Shown: positions 49,929 to 59,776, counted from the stretch's first letter. The stretch is 64,000 nt of DNA from Chelativorans sp. ZYF759 (GCF_012911015.1 NZ_WVVV01000003.1:480-64479), one strand, 5' to 3'. A program made the numbers and translations. Notes: generated by a model not told the origin, from the letters alone.

Positions 49929-50010
49929 GAGGCCTACAAACTGTTGACCGCCGCAGCAAAGGCGCGGCGGCAGGATGGCCTTGGCCCGGCGAAGTGATTA
50001 TATCGGTTTC

Positions 50011-50937
50011 ATGGTCACACGCCTCTATTCCCATCCGCTTTTCCTCGAACACCTGACACCGCCGGGCCACCCCGAGCGACCCGATCGCTTGCGCGCCATC
50101 GAAAAGGTCCTGTCGGACGACCGTTTCGACCGGCTCGACCGGCATCAGCCGGAGCCCGCCGGCCGCGAGCATCTGGTGCTGGCGCATCCCGAATCCCACG
50201 TGGACAAGGTGATGAACGCGATCCCCGACGAAGGCATCGTGCGGGTCGACGCAGACACGTCCGTCAGTCCGATGAGCGGGGAGGCCGCACTTCTGGGCGT
50301 CGGTGCAGCTGTCGCGGCCGTGGACGACGTGTTCGAAAAGCGCGCCGACAACGTGTTCGTCGCCGCCCGCCCGCCCGGCCACCACGCCGAGAAGGTGACG
50401 GCGATGGGCTTCTGCCTGTTCAACAATGCCGCCATCGCCGCACGTCATGCCCAGAAGCGGCATGGGGCGGATCGTGTCGCCATCATCGACTGGGACGTGC
50501 ATCACGGCAACGGCACGCAGGACATCTTCTGGGACGATCCGAGCGTGCTCTACTGCTCGACCCACCAGATGCCGCTTTATCCCGGCACGGGCGCCAAGGA
50601 CGAGACGGGTGCGGGCAACATCGTCAACGCACCTCTTTCGGCAGGTTCCGGGTCGGACACGTTCCGAGATGCCTTCCGCGACCGCGTCATGCGCTCCATC
50701 GTGGATTTCCACCCCGACCTCATCATCATCTCGGCCGGCTTCGACGCCCATCACCGCGATCCGCTGGCCGAGATCAATCTGGACGAGGCCGATTTCGACT
50801 GGGCGACGGCCGAACTCATGGAACTGGCCAACCGGCTGTGTAACGACAGGCTGGTGAGCCTTCTGGAGGGCGGCTACGACCTGCGCGGCCTTTCGAGCTC
50901 GGTCGGCGCCCATGTCGGACGGCTGATGCGAGGATGA
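50011..50937 (+). CDS. Histone deacetylase-family amidohydrolase
   Basis: 308 residues. Zinc-dependent deacetylase fold: [25 protein letters not shown] (His pair), [19 protein letters not shown] (Asp and His ligands), [18 protein letters not shown] (Asp ligand) and the GGYDL close. Bacterial members act on acetylpolyamines, acetoin-related or other acyl-amides; the target is not known. Its stop overlaps the xseB start by four bases (ATGA), a standard coupling. Confidence 0.9.
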   Translation: MVTRLYSHPLFLEHLTPPGHPERPDRLRAIEKVLSDDRFDRLDRHQPEPAGREHLVLAHPESHVDKVMNAIPDEGIVRVDADTSVSPMSGEAALLGVGAAVAAVDDVFEKRADNVFVAARPPGHHAEKVTAMGFCLFNNAAIAARHAQKRHGADRVAIIDWDVHHGNGTQDIFWDDPSVLYCSTHQMPLYPGTGAKDETGAGNIVNAPLSAGSGSDTFRDAFRDRVMRSIVDFHPDLIIISAGFDAHHRDPLAEINLDEADFDWATAELMELANRLCNDRLVSLLEGGYDLRGLSSSVGAHVGRLMRG

Positions 50938-51191
50938 CCATGGCTGAAAACCCCGACGACGACATCAAGGCGATGAGCTTCGAGCAGGCGCTGGAGGCAC
51001 TCGAGAAGATCGTCGACGACCTGGAGCGCGGCGACGTGCCGCTCGACCAGTCGATCCGCATCTATGAGCGCGGCGAGGCGCTGAAGGCGCATTGCGACCG
51101 ACTGCTCAAGTCGGCCGAGGACAAGGTAGAGAAGATCCGCCTGTCGCGCGAAGGCAAGCCCGTCGGCACGGAGCCGCTGGACGGCGAGTAG
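50934..51191 (+). CDS. xseB: Exodeoxyribonuclease VII small subunit
   Basis: 85 residues. [55 protein letters not shown] is the full XseB helix pair. Works with XseA on single-stranded DNA; xseA is not in the window. Start 50934 or 50940 (both ATG). Confidence 0.95.
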   Translation: MTMAENPDDDIKAMSFEQALEALEKIVDDLERGDVPLDQSIRIYERGEALKAHCDRLLKSAEDKVEKIRLSREGKPVGTEPLDGE

Positions 51192-51224
51192 GCTTCACAT
51201 TGACGCTTAGCTGCGTGCATCCTA

Positions 51225-51246
51225 CCTTAGCCAAGGCTGGCTAAGG
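51225..51246. promoter_or_regulatory. Palindromic operator overlapping the antitoxin ribosome-binding site
   Basis: CCTTAGCCA-AGGC-TGGCTAAGG is a perfect 9-bp-arm palindrome. It ends within the AAGGAGG ribosome site (51243-51249) of the antitoxin start at 51255. A Phd-type antitoxin would be expected to bind it; as RNA it could also form a hairpin masking the ribosome site. Confidence 0.7.
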
Positions 51247-51254
51247 AGGTCGAG

Positions 51255-51509
51255 TTGAGCACCGTGAACATGCTTGAAGCCAAGACCCAGCTTTCCAAGC
51301 TGGTCGAAGCGCTTGAATCGGGCGCCGAGAGCGAGATCATCATTGCGCGAAACGGAAAGCCGGCTGCCAAGCTGGTGCCGCTCGACACGGCGCCGACGCG
51401 CGGGCGGCGCCTTGGATTCCTGGCTGGCAAGTTCCCACCCATGGACCTCGAAGGCTTTCAGGCCATGGACGCCGAGGTCGAGGCGATGTTCCTGGGCGAG
51501 GAGAAGTGA
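51255..51509 (+). CDS. Phd/YefM-type antitoxin
   Basis: 84 residues from a TTG at 51255, with AAGGAGG upstream. MSTVNMLEAKTQLSKLVEALESGAESEIIIARNGKPAAKLVPL is the Phd/YefM fold; the acidic tail (FQAMDAEVEAMFLGEEK) would bind the toxin. Overlaps the toxin start by four bases (GTGA). Confidence 0.9.
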   Translation: MSTVNMLEAKTQLSKLVEALESGAESEIIIARNGKPAAKLVPLDTAPTRGRRLGFLAGKFPPMDLEGFQAMDAEVEAMFLGEEK

Positions 51510-51898
51510 GGCTCCTGCTCGACACGCATGTGGCGATCTGGATACTGACCGAACCCCATCGCGTGCCGGCCGGCGTCAGCGAAGAGATAGCCAATCCCGC
51601 CAATCTGGTATCGGTCTCGGCTGCCGCGATCTGGGAGATCGCGATAAAGCATCCGCTGGAGCGGCCCGACAGTCCGCCCTTCTCGGGAAGCGAGGCCATC
51701 GGGCATTTCCAGACGGCGGGGTTTTCGGTGCTTGAGGTGAGCGCGGCGCATGCTGCCTTTGTGGAACGCCTGCCACCGATTCACTCCGATCCCTTCGACA
51801 GGTTGATGCTGGCTCAGGCTCTGATCGAAGGCATGCAATTCGTGACACACGATCGCCGCCTGTCGCGCTATGCAGTGCCGGTGCTGACCTGGACATGA
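51506..51898 (+). CDS. PIN-domain toxin of the VapC type
   Basis: 130 residues from a GTG at 51506. PIN residues: LLLDTHVAIWIL (Asp near 6), SAAAIWEIAIKH (Glu near 45), HSDPFDRLMLAQALIEG (Asp near 97), then FVTHDRRLSRYAVPVL. This is the branch that pairs with Phd-like antitoxins, unlike the VapC at 32 kb, which pairs with an AbrB-like one. Pirin starts 17 bp later. Confidence 0.92.
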   Translation: MRLLLDTHVAIWILTEPHRVPAGVSEEIANPANLVSVSAAAIWEIAIKHPLERPDSPPFSGSEAIGHFQTAGFSVLEVSAAHAAFVERLPPIHSDPFDRLMLAQALIEGMQFVTHDRRLSRYAVPVLTWT

Positions 51899-51914
51899 GG
51901 TCGTAACCCGCACC

Positions 51915-52832
51915 ATGAGCTTCTTTCCCGGAAAAGACCCAGAGCCCGGCGATGCCTTCGCCTGCGATGCGATCCAGACTCTGATCGTGCCGCGCTCTCA
52001 CGATGTGGGCGGGTTCGAGGTGCGCCGCGCGCTGCCGTCGACCAGGCGGCGCCTCGTCGGTCCGTTCATCTTCTTCGACCGGATGGGGCCGGCGATCCTG
52101 CGTGCCGGGCAGGGCTTCGACGTGAAGCCGCACCCACATATCGGGCTGGCCACCGTCACCTATCTCTTCGACGGCAAGGTACGCCACCGCGACTCGCTGG
52201 GCACCGAAATGGTGATCGAGCCGGGCGACGTGAATTTGATGACGGCGGGGCGCGGCATCGTCCATTCCGAACGCATGCCGGAAGAGCTGCGCGGCTCCCC
52301 GATGGGCATGTCGGGCCTGCAGACCTGGCTGGCGCTGCCGGAGGACAAGGAGGAGATCGCGCCGCTCTTCGAAAACACCGCCCGCGACATGCTGCCCGAA
52401 TTCGCCGATGACGGCGCCTCGGGGCGGGTCGTGATCGGCGAATTCTCGGGCCTGAAATCGCCGGTCCGGACCGCCTCCGAGACGCTCTATGTCGACATCA
52501 GCCTCGCGCCCCGCGGTCGGGTGCGCATTCCCTCCGCGACCGAAGAGCGCGCCATCTACGTGTTGACGGGTGACGTCGATATTGCCGGCGACGTCTTTCC
52601 CGCCGACCGCCTGCTCGTCTTCCGCCCCGGCGACGAGATCGTCGTCTCGGCACCGCGCGGCGCGCATCTGATGCTGTTCGGCGGCGCCGCGCTGGGTTCG
52701 CGGCGCTACATCTGGTGGAACTTCGTCTCCTCGTCGAAAGAGCGCATCGAGCAGGCCAAGGAGGAGTGGCGCACCGGCCGGTTCGACATTGTTCCGGGCG
52801 ACGCGGAGGAGTTCATTCCGCTGCCGGAATAG
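51915..52832 (+). CDS. Pirin family protein
   Basis: 305 residues. Bicupin with the pirin metal ligands [22 protein letters not shown] and GIVHSE. Bacterial pirins are described as quercetinase-like dioxygenases or redox-related regulators; which applies is unknown. It lies between the toxin gene and dxs, on the same strand. Confidence 0.92.
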   Translation: MSFFPGKDPEPGDAFACDAIQTLIVPRSHDVGGFEVRRALPSTRRRLVGPFIFFDRMGPAILRAGQGFDVKPHPHIGLATVTYLFDGKVRHRDSLGTEMVIEPGDVNLMTAGRGIVHSERMPEELRGSPMGMSGLQTWLALPEDKEEIAPLFENTARDMLPEFADDGASGRVVIGEFSGLKSPVRTASETLYVDISLAPRGRVRIPSATEERAIYVLTGDVDIAGDVFPADRLLVFRPGDEIVVSAPRGAHLMLFGGAALGSRRYIWWNFVSSSKERIEQAKEEWRTGRFDIVPGDAEEFIPLPE

Positions 52833-52924
52833 GCCTCGACGCCGGCTCACGGACGCGCGCGCATTTACACAGCGCCGGTGACGCACTATGTCCTGCTCAA
52901 TCCCGCGCAGAGACAGGCCCAGCC

Positions 52925-54835
52925 TTGACCAAGCCAGACACACCCCTTCTCGACACGATCAATCTGCCCGCCGACCTCCGCCGACTCGACGAGCGCCAGC
53001 TGCCCAAGGTCGCCGAGGAACTTCGGCTGGAACTGATCGATGCCGTCTCTCAGACCGGCGGGCATCTCGGCGCCGGTCTCGGGGTGGTCGAACTGACCGT
53101 GGCCCTCCACCATGTCTTCGACACACCCCATGACCGGGTGATCTGGGATGTCGGTCACCAGGCCTATCCGCACAAGATCCTGACCGGCCGACGCGACCGC
53201 ATCCGCACGTTGCGCCAGGAAGGCGGGCTGTCGGGCTTCACCAAGCGCGACGAGAGCGAATACGATCCCTTCGGTGCCGCGCATTCCTCGACCTCGATCT
53301 CGGCCGGTCTCGGCATGGCGGTCGCTCGTGACCTGAAAGGCGAGAAGCGCAACGTGATCGCGGTCATCGGCGACGGTGCCATGTCGGCCGGCATGGCCTA
53401 TGAGGCGATGAACAATGCCGGCGCGCTCGATGCAAGGCTCATCGTCATCCTCAACGACAACGACATGTCGATCGCGCCGCCATCGGGTGCCATGAGCCAT
53501 TATCTGGCCCGGCTAGCCTCTGGCGCGACCTATGCCGGCATGCGCGATCTCGGCAAGAAGCTGACGGCGCATCTGGGCAAGCGGGTCGACCGCGCCGTCA
53601 CCCGCGCCGTCGAGCATGCGCGCGGCTATGTGACCGGCGGCACGCTGTTCGAGGAGCTGGGCTTCTTCCACATCGGTCCCATCGACGGTCACAATCTGGA
53701 GCATCTGGTGCCTGTGCTGCGCAATGTGCGCGATCACGGCACGGGACCCGTTCTCATCCACCTGATCACCCAGAAGGGCAAGGGCTACGCGCCAGCCGAA
53801 GCCGCCGCCGACAAGTATCACGGCGTGTCGAAATTCGACGTCATCAGCGGGGCGCAGGCGTCGGCCCCTTCCAACGCGCCCGCCTATACCAAGGTCTTCG
53901 CCGAGGCGCTGATCGAAGAGGCGCGCGACGATGACAAGATCATCGCCGTCACCGCCGCCATGCCGTCCGGCACCGGGCTCGATCTCTTCGGCGAGGCCTT
54001 TCCCGAGCGCACCTTCGATGTCGGCATTGCCGAGCAGCATGCGGTGACCTTCGCCGCCGGACTGGCCACGGAAGGGCTGAAACCCTTCGCGGCGATCTAT
54101 TCCACCTTCCTCCAGCGCGCCTACGACCAGGTCGTCCACGACGTGGCGATCCAGAAGCTGCCGGTGCGCTTTGCCATCGACCGGGCGGGCTTTGTCGGCG
54201 CCGACGGTGCGACCCATTGCGGCGCCTTCGACGTCACCTATCTGGCAAGCCTGCCGGGTTTCGTGGTGATGGCGGCCGCCGACGAGGCAGAACTGAAGCA
54301 CATGGTGCGCACCGCCGTCGAATATGGCGAGGGACCGCTCTCGTTCCGCTATCCGCGCGGTAACGGCGTGGGCGTGGAGATGCCCCAACGCGGCAAGGCG
54401 CTGGAGATCGGCAAGGGGCGCATCCTGCGCGAAGGCACCAAGGTGGCGCTGCTTTCCTTCGGCACGCGTCTGGCCGACTGCCTGGCGGCCGCCGAGGAAC
54501 TCGAGGCCTCGGGTCTCTCCACGACGGTGGCGGATGCCCGCTTCGCCAAGCCGCTGGACGAGGATCTCGTCGCGCGGCTGGCCCGCGAGCACGAGGTGCT
54601 GATCACGGTGGAAGAGGGCGCGATAGGGGGCTTCGCCACCCATGTCCTGCACTATCTCGCCCATGCTGGCCTGCTCGATCACGGGCTCAAGGTCAGACCG
54701 CTCGTGCTGCCGGATGTCTTCACCGATCATGGCAAGCCCGAAAAGATGTATGCCGCCGCAGGTCTCGACCGCGCGGGCATCGTGGGCGCGGTCTTTGCCA
54801 CACTCGGCCGGACACAGAGCGCGGCAACGGCGTGA
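52925..54835 (+). CDS. dxs: 1-deoxy-D-xylulose-5-phosphate synthase
   Basis: 636 residues, usual length. First step of the MEP pathway, thiamine-diphosphate dependent. [18 protein letters not shown], the ThDP motif [18 protein letters not shown]...[44 protein letters not shown] and [21 protein letters not shown] are all there. The TTG at 52925 is chosen: it starts the conserved [16 protein letters not shown] and longer frames overlap pirin. Its ribosome site is weak (GAGACAGG). Confidence 0.96.
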   Translation: MTKPDTPLLDTINLPADLRRLDERQLPKVAEELRLELIDAVSQTGGHLGAGLGVVELTVALHHVFDTPHDRVIWDVGHQAYPHKILTGRRDRIRTLRQEGGLSGFTKRDESEYDPFGAAHSSTSISAGLGMAVARDLKGEKRNVIAVIGDGAMSAGMAYEAMNNAGALDARLIVILNDNDMSIAPPSGAMSHYLARLASGATYAGMRDLGKKLTAHLGKRVDRAVTRAVEHARGYVTGGTLFEELGFFHIGPIDGHNLEHLVPVLRNVRDHGTGPVLIHLITQKGKGYAPAEAAADKYHGVSKFDVISGAQASAPSNAPAYTKVFAEALIEEARDDDKIIAVTAAMPSGTGLDLFGEAFPERTFDVGIAEQHAVTFAAGLATEGLKPFAAIYSTFLQRAYDQVVHDVAIQKLPVRFAIDRAGFVGADGATHCGAFDVTYLASLPGFVVMAAADEAELKHMVRTAVEYGEGPLSFRYPRGNGVGVEMPQRGKALEIGKGRILREGTKVALLSFGTRLADCLAAAEELEASGLSTTVADARFAKPLDEDLVARLAREHEVLITVEEGAIGGFATHVLHYLAHAGLLDHGLKVRPLVLPDVFTDHGKPEKMYAAAGLDRAGIVGAVFATLGRTQSAATA

Positions 54836-54848
54836 AATTCAGCTTAGC

Positions 54849-55346
54849 CTAGATACTGCCTTCGGCATCGGATCGGACCTTCCCAGCGCGGGACCGTGAA
54901 GACCTGCTTTGTGCCAGCAAGCCGTTCCAGTCGTCCGGCGGCCGCCCGCGCGCAAGCATCTTTCGGAACACCGCATAGGCATCGGACTTCGCGCCATAGG
55001 CGCGTCTTGTTGTCTCGTCATTGACCCAGGCGATCACGATGATCCTCGCGCTTTCCTGGTATCGGAAGAACAACCGGTATTGCTGGAAGAACTTGGCGCG
55101 GAACCAATGCCGGTAGTCGCCGCCGAGCGTGTTTCCCATCCGGAAGTCCGGGTGCGTTGGATCGGAAGGGATGATCTCGAAGGCAAGTCGATGAACGGCT
55201 GTGAGCAGCTTGGTCGAGGTGCGCTTTCGGTACCCTTCTGGATCCTTTGCCTTCGCCGCTTCCACCTCCGCCAGCAGAGCCTCATACTGATCAAGGAAAA
55301 AGGGATGGAGATAGATACTCCACCCGTTGATCCTGATGTCAGTCAT
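54849..55346 (-). CDS. yhaV: YhaV-type toxin of a PrlF/YhaV module
   Basis: 165 residues. The family core reads YLHPFFLDQYEALLAEVEAAKAKDPEGYRKRTSTKLLTAVHRLAFE, then GGDYRHWFRAKFFQQYRLFFRYQESARIIVIAWVNDE..., with KSDAYAVFRKMLARGRPPDDW at the end. YhaV is a ribosome-dependent endoribonuclease. ATG 55346 lies 8 bases inside the antitoxin gene. It is convergent with dxs (13 bp between stops). Confidence 0.9.
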   Translation of the reverse strand: MTDIRINGWSIYLHPFFLDQYEALLAEVEAAKAKDPEGYRKRTSTKLLTAVHRLAFEIIPSDPTHPDFRMGNTLGGDYRHWFRAKFFQQYRLFFRYQESARIIVIAWVNDETTRRAYGAKSDAYAVFRKMLARGRPPDDWNGLLAQSRSSRSRAGKVRSDAEGSI

Positions 55347-55665
55347 CTGTGAGAGGGGCATCGAGATCGATGTCCACCCCTTCGACCAGCTTGCTGCCGC
55401 GATCAACAATCTCGCGCGATGCCGGCACCAGCGCGTCTGGCCGGGCCATCATGTCGCGTTCAAGAAAGGCCAGGAAGCGGCCGATGACGGGATCGGCAGC
55501 ATCGTCGCCATCGGGCTTTGGCGCAATGGTAACGGTCCCGTCCTCCATCTGCCGGAACATGACTTTGCCGTTCCGTTCAAGCCCAAGCGCCTTGCGGATC
55601 GCAGAGGGCACAGTCGTCTGGCCACGTTCGGTGATCGTCGCTTCGATTTCCAGCAGCTTGCCCAT
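55339..55665 (-). CDS. prlF: PrlF-type antitoxin (AbrB-like)
   Basis: 108 residues. The swapped-hairpin domain is IEATITERGQTTVPSAIRKALGLERNGKVMFRQMEDGTVTI; the C-terminal part (FLAFLERDMMARPDALVP...DIDLDAPLTDD) is the PrlF extension. Another ATG 15 bases upstream (55680) is possible. The pair has the antitoxin-first order with overlap. It separates dxs from tlyA. Confidence 0.9.
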   Translation of the reverse strand: MGKLLEIEATITERGQTTVPSAIRKALGLERNGKVMFRQMEDGTVTIAPKPDGDDAADPVIGRFLAFLERDMMARPDALVPASREIVDRGSKLVEGVDIDLDAPLTDD

Positions 55666-55770
55666 GGAGCCTGTTCCCATATTGATCAGCGACTAAGGTA
55701 ATGCGTTTGCATTGTGCCATCAAGATGGTTCTGGCCTTGCCTGGAGGGCCCGATTGCCGCATCAAGCCCC

Positions 55771-56529
55771 ATGTCCACCGACACCACCACCCGCCTCCGC
55801 CTCGACGAACTCCTCGTGGAACGAGGCTTGTTTGCGTCGCGCTCGCGTGCACGCGACGCCATCCTGCGCGGCACGGTGAAGGTTGACGGGCGGACTGAGA
55901 CCAAACCCGGCAGGACCGCCGCGCCCGATGCGAGCATCGAGATCGCCGATCCGGCACTGGACTATGTCTCGCGTGCGGCGCTGAAGCTCGTTCGCGGGCT
56001 CGATGCTTTCGGGATCGATGTCAGGGGCACGCAGGCGCTCGACATCGGTGCCTCGACGGGTGGGTTCACCCAGGTGCTGCTTGAGCGCGGCGCGGCGCAT
56101 GTGACGGCGATCGATGTCGGCCATGGGCAATTGCATCAGCGCGTTGCCGATGACCCGCGGGTGACCGCGATCGAAGGGCTGAATGCGAGGGACCTCGCAC
56201 CGAGCCATCTGCCTTATGGCGCGCCGGACGTGATCGTGTCCGATGTGAGCTTCATTTCGCTGAAGCTCGCATTGCCCCCGGCGCTCGATCTTGCGGCGCC
56301 GGGTGCCAGGGGCGTCTTTCTGGTGAAGCCGCAATTCGAGGCAGGGCGCCAGGCGATCGGCAAGGGTGGCCTGCTGCGCGATCCGGCGGACGCGGAACGC
56401 GTGGCGGAAGACATGCGTTCGTGGCTCGACGCCTTTCCCGGCTGGCGCGCCGTGGGCATCGTCGCGTCGCCCATAGAAGGCGGCGACGGCAACCGCGAAT
56501 TCCTCCTTCATGGCGAGAAGCACCGATGA
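55771..56529 (+). CDS. tlyA: TlyA-family rRNA methyltransferase/hemolysin-like protein
   Basis: 252 residues. N-terminal S4 RNA-binding domain (RLDELLVERGLFASRSRARDAILRGTVKVDG, about 8-40) and an FtsJ/RrmJ-type methyltransferase domain (QALDIGASTGGFTQVLLERGA, VIVSDVSFISLKLALP, VFLVKPQFEAGR). TlyA enzymes methylate 2'-hydroxyls of C in 16S and 23S rRNA. The next gene starts within its stop (ATGA overlap), so they are co-translated. Confidence 0.93.
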   Translation: MSTDTTTRLRLDELLVERGLFASRSRARDAILRGTVKVDGRTETKPGRTAAPDASIEIADPALDYVSRAALKLVRGLDAFGIDVRGTQALDIGASTGGFTQVLLERGAAHVTAIDVGHGQLHQRVADDPRVTAIEGLNARDLAPSHLPYGAPDVIVSDVSFISLKLALPPALDLAAPGARGVFLVKPQFEAGRQAIGKGGLLRDPADAERVAEDMRSWLDAFPGWRAVGIVASPIEGGDGNREFLLHGEKHR

Positions 56530-57767
56530 GTACCCGCCTGACCGTTCAACGTCTCGGCGCCCAGGGCGACGGCATCGCCGACACGCCGCGCGGTCCCGTC
56601 TTCGTGCCCTTCGCCCTGCCGGGCGAGACAGTCACCGCCGCGATCAACAAGGACCGCGCCGATCTGATCGCCGTGATCGAGGCCTCGCCGCAGCGCGTCG
56701 AGCCCACCTGCCGGCATTTCGGCACCTGCGGCGGCTGCGAATTGCAACACCTGGAAGAGGGCGCCTATCGGACCTTCAAGCGCGAGACGGTCGTCACGGC
56801 CCTGCGCCAGCGTTCGCTCGACGTCGATGTCGAAGGCCTGATCGCCTGTCCGCCCGCGTCGCGGCGCCGCGTGACGTGGACTGCACTTCGAACAGAGGCC
56901 GGGATGCAACTCGGCTATCGCAAGGCGCTTTCGCACGAGATCGTGGACATCGAGGAGGATCCGATCGCGGTGCCGGCGATCGAGGGCGCGATCGATCTCG
57001 TCCGCGAACTGGCGGGTGTCGTCTGCGCCACGCACGATGCCTTCCGTCTGGCCATCAGCGCGACGGCCTCCGGTCTCGACATCGCCGTGTCCGGGGCAGG
57101 CGAGATGTCCGCGGCCAGGCGCCAGAAAGCCACGCAATTCGCCATCGCCAAGCGGCTCGCGCGCCTCTCCTTCGAGGGCGAGATCGTCGTGGAGCCACAA
57201 AAGCCGCAGATCCTGATCGACGATATTGCGGTCAATCTGCCGCCCGGCGGATTCCTCCAGGCGGTTGAAGTGGCGGAACTGGCGATGGCCGACCTGGTGA
57301 CCGCGCATCTTCGCAAGGCCAAGAAGGTGGCGGATCTGTTTGCCGGCATCGGCACGTTCGCGCTCCGGCTCGCGCGCCACTCGTCGGTTCACGCCGTCGA
57401 GGGCGAGGCGGCTGCCCTGGCCGCGCTCGACCGCGCCTTTCGCCATGCCGCGGGCCTGAAGACGATCACCAGCGAGCGGCGCGATCTCGCCCGACGGCCC
57501 CTGACCTGGAAGGAGCTGAATGGCTTCGACGGTCTCGTCTTCGATCCGCCACGCGCCGGTGCGGAAGACCAGGCGCGCCAGATCGCCCGGAGCGACATCC
57601 GCTATGTTGCGGCCGTGTCGTGCAATCCGGCCACGCTCGCCCGCGATCTTTCCATCCTCGTGGAAGGCGGGTACCGCCTGATTTCCGTCACGCCGATCGA
57701 TCAGTTCCTCTGGTCGCACCATGTCGAGGCGGTAGCGCTTCTGGAAAAGCCAAAGAAGCGGCGTTAG
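56526..57767 (+). CDS. TrmA/RlmD-family RNA 5-methyluridine methyltransferase
   Basis: 413 residues. TRAM-like N-terminus (RLTVQRLGAQGDGIAD), the iron-sulfur cysteines C-x5-C-x2-C in CRHFGTCGGCELQ (about 62-71) with a fourth Cys in LIACPPASRRR, the SAM motif VADLFAGIGTFALRLA, and the catalytic FDPPRAGAEDQ and VSCNPATLARDL (nucleophilic Cys). RlmD, RlmC and TrmA all fit; Fe-S cysteines favour RlmC/RlmD over TrmA. The exact uridine cannot be told. Confidence 0.92.
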   Translation: MSTRLTVQRLGAQGDGIADTPRGPVFVPFALPGETVTAAINKDRADLIAVIEASPQRVEPTCRHFGTCGGCELQHLEEGAYRTFKRETVVTALRQRSLDVDVEGLIACPPASRRRVTWTALRTEAGMQLGYRKALSHEIVDIEEDPIAVPAIEGAIDLVRELAGVVCATHDAFRLAISATASGLDIAVSGAGEMSAARRQKATQFAIAKRLARLSFEGEIVVEPQKPQILIDDIAVNLPPGGFLQAVEVAELAMADLVTAHLRKAKKVADLFAGIGTFALRLARHSSVHAVEGEAAALAALDRAFRHAAGLKTITSERRDLARRPLTWKELNGFDGLVFDPPRAGAEDQARQIARSDIRYVAAVSCNPATLARDLSILVEGGYRLISVTPIDQFLWSHHVEAVALLEKPKKRR

Positions 57768-57785
57768 CCAGCGCGCGCCATGCCG

Positions 57786-58466
57786 TCACTTCATCTCGGC
57801 GTCCTGGGGCCGGGTCTCTTCGTCGATCCACTTGATCGGGATCGTGTCGGGTGACATGGCGCCGCCGGAGACGATGAAGGCCATCGCCTCATTCTTGGTC
57901 CAGTCGAGCCATGTGAGCCGGCTGGTGGGCACGATCTCCACATATCCGGACGTGGGGTTGGGTGTCGTGGGCACGTAAACGGCCGCCAGCTCGGGCTGGT
58001 CGTCGGTCGCGGCAAACACCTTTGTCACCAGGCCGACGGTGCGCATATGCGTGCCGGGAAACTCGATCAGCACGACACGGTTGCCGGAAGGCGTGCCGTT
58101 ACCGCCGCCGATCGAGCGGACCAGCGTCTGGGTCGCGCCGTAGATCGTGCGCACGACAGGTACGGCCTCCACGATGCGGTCCATGATCTTCAGCATGCGC
58201 CGGCCGATCACGACATTCGTTGCGCGACCGACCACGTAGAGAATGATCAGCGCCATGACGAGGGCGATCGCCGACTGGAACCATCCGGCGGCCAGCAGAT
58301 CGGAGAATTGCGGCGACGTCGGGCGCATCGCGCGGGCGAGCGCCAGCGTCGCCGGTCGCCCGAGCCAGATCAGGATGTCGAAGATGAACCATACGATCCA
58401 GACGGTGACCCCGAGGGGTATCACGGTCAGGACGCCCGCGATGATGTGTCTGCTGAAGGATTGCAT
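57786..58466 (-). CDS. DUF502 family membrane protein
   Basis: 226 residues. Two N-terminal hydrophobic helices (HIIAGVLTVIPLGVTVWIVWFIFDIL and SAIALVMALIILYVVGRATNVVIG), then a soluble domain with IVEAVPVVRTIYGATQTLVRSI, FPGTHMRTVGLVTK and VYVPTTPNPTSGYVEIVP, the conserved DUF502 motifs. Function unknown. ATG 58466 chosen at the natural N-terminus. Confidence 0.9.
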   Translation of the reverse strand: MQSFSRHIIAGVLTVIPLGVTVWIVWFIFDILIWLGRPATLALARAMRPTSPQFSDLLAAGWFQSAIALVMALIILYVVGRATNVVIGRRMLKIMDRIVEAVPVVRTIYGATQTLVRSIGGGNGTPSGNRVVLIEFPGTHMRTVGLVTKVFAATDDQPELAAVYVPTTPNPTSGYVEIVPTSRLTWLDWTKNEAMAFIVSGGAMSPDTIPIKWIDEETRPQDAEMK

Positions 58467-58550
58467 CCGAGCGCTTTGTCCCTGTTTCTCCACCGCCGGT
58501 CGCGGCACCATGGCAACGCGCAAGCAGCGCCAAGGCTCCACGGGGGTGGT

Positions 58551-59258
58551 TTACGAGGTCTCGAGCAGCCGATCCACGAAGGCCGGCACGATTTCGGTGG
58601 CGCGGCCATGAATAGCCTCCGCAAACGAGGCCGCGGTCTCCGACGGTTCCAGGTTGAGTTCCAGGGTGTGGGCGCCGTTCAATCGCGCTTCCTCGACGAA
58701 ATCGGCGGCCGGATAGACGTGGCCGGAGGTGCCGATGGCGACAAAGAGATCGGCTTCGCCCAGCGCCCGGTAGATGCGATCCATCTGGTAGGGCATCTCG
58801 CCGAACCAGACGACGTCGGGGCGCAGGCGCCCGGCGCTCTCGCATTGCGGGCACCTTGAATCCACCGTCATGTCGCCCGGCCAGCGCGAGCGCATGCCGC
58901 AGGCTTCGCACAGGGCCGAGCCCAGTTCGCCATGCATGTGGACGAGGCGCCGGGAGCCGGCTGCCTCGTGCAGGTCGTCGATATTCTGGGTCACGAGCAG
59001 GAGATCGCCCCTGAACCCGGCTTCCAGCCGCGCCAGCGCGTGATGGGCCGCGTTGGGCTGCACGCCGGCCATGGCCCGCCGCCGCTTGTTGTAGAAGTCG
59101 CGCACCCGACCGGGGTCGCGGGCAAACGCATCCGGCGTGGCGTAGTCCTGCCAATTGACCATGGACCAGAGTCCGCTCTTGTCGCGAAAGCTCGGAATGC
59201 CGGATTCGACGGAGATCCCGGCGCCGGTGAGGATGACGATGGAGGAGGGGAGGGGCAT
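58551..59258 (-). CDS. Sirtuin-type NAD-dependent protein deacylase
   Basis: 235 residues. ILTGAGISVESGIPSFR (NAD site), TQNIDDLHEAAG, HGEL catalytic His, zinc cysteines CEACG and CPQC, and AIGTSGHVYPAA. The sequence FYNKRRR near residue 60 has the Tyr-x-x-Arg pair of class III sirtuins (as in CobB/SIRT5), which removes succinyl and malonyl groups as well as acetyl. It lies 84 bp upstream of the DUF502 gene on the same strand. Start ATG 59258. Confidence 0.9.
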   Translation of the reverse strand: MPLPSSIVILTGAGISVESGIPSFRDKSGLWSMVNWQDYATPDAFARDPGRVRDFYNKRRRAMAGVQPNAAHHALARLEAGFRGDLLLVTQNIDDLHEAAGSRRLVHMHGELGSALCEACGMRSRWPGDMTVDSRCPQCESAGRLRPDVVWFGEMPYQMDRIYRALGEADLFVAIGTSGHVYPAADFVEEARLNGAHTLELNLEPSETAASFAEAIHGRATEIVPAFVDRLLETS

Positions 59259-59358
59259 GGGGAAGGTTCGTTCAGTTGGCGAAAGATGGCGGCACCAGCA
59301 TGCAGTTTGGACTGTCGGTAGCAACCGGTGACATGCTGAAATAATGGAGGCGAAGGCT

Positions 59359-59565
59359 ATGGTGACTAGAAAAGATCAAGACGTGAAGCGGATTCTGGAG
59401 ATGGCGGCTGAGATGGCTGGTGGGGAGGATCAAGCCGCGATCTGGTTCAAGCACCAGCCCATCCCAGGCTGGGCGGGCAAGACCGCCTACGACCTCGTCC
59501 GCGAGGGAAAGGCCGACAAGGTGCTCGCTTATCTCGAGGCTGCCCGCGCTGGCATTTATGCTTGA
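59359..59565 (+). CDS. Small DUF2384 (MbcA/ParS/Xre antitoxin C-terminal-like) protein
   Basis: 68 residues. The C-terminal WFKHQPIPGWAGKTAYDLVREGKADKVLAYLEAARAGIYA is the DUF2384 domain. There is no room for the HTH domain of the full antitoxin, and no RES-domain or MbcT-like toxin lies next to it, so it is a stand-alone version. ATG 59359 is preferred since GGAGG lies 8 bases before; ATG 59344 contains that site. Stand-alone DUF2384 proteins occur in rhizobia. The 59566-59776 gap holds nothing recognisable. Confidence 0.8.
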   Translation: MVTRKDQDVKRILEMAAEMAGGEDQAAIWFKHQPIPGWAGKTAYDLVREGKADKVLAYLEAARAGIYA

Positions 59566-59776
59566 TGGCGCTCGCCGCCACCTTCACTCTCGCGCGCGAT
59601 GGGTGGATGCATTGCGTTGTGGCGATGGAATAGTTCGGGCGCGCCGCGGCTCGAGATCATCGACCCCGATCGGCGGATGCCCAAGTCGGCAGCATCATGG
59701 CTGTAGTCTTCACTTCCGCCATTGACCACCGCCACGCGACGGCTAGCCTCCGCCCTCGACGTGACAGGAGGATGCA

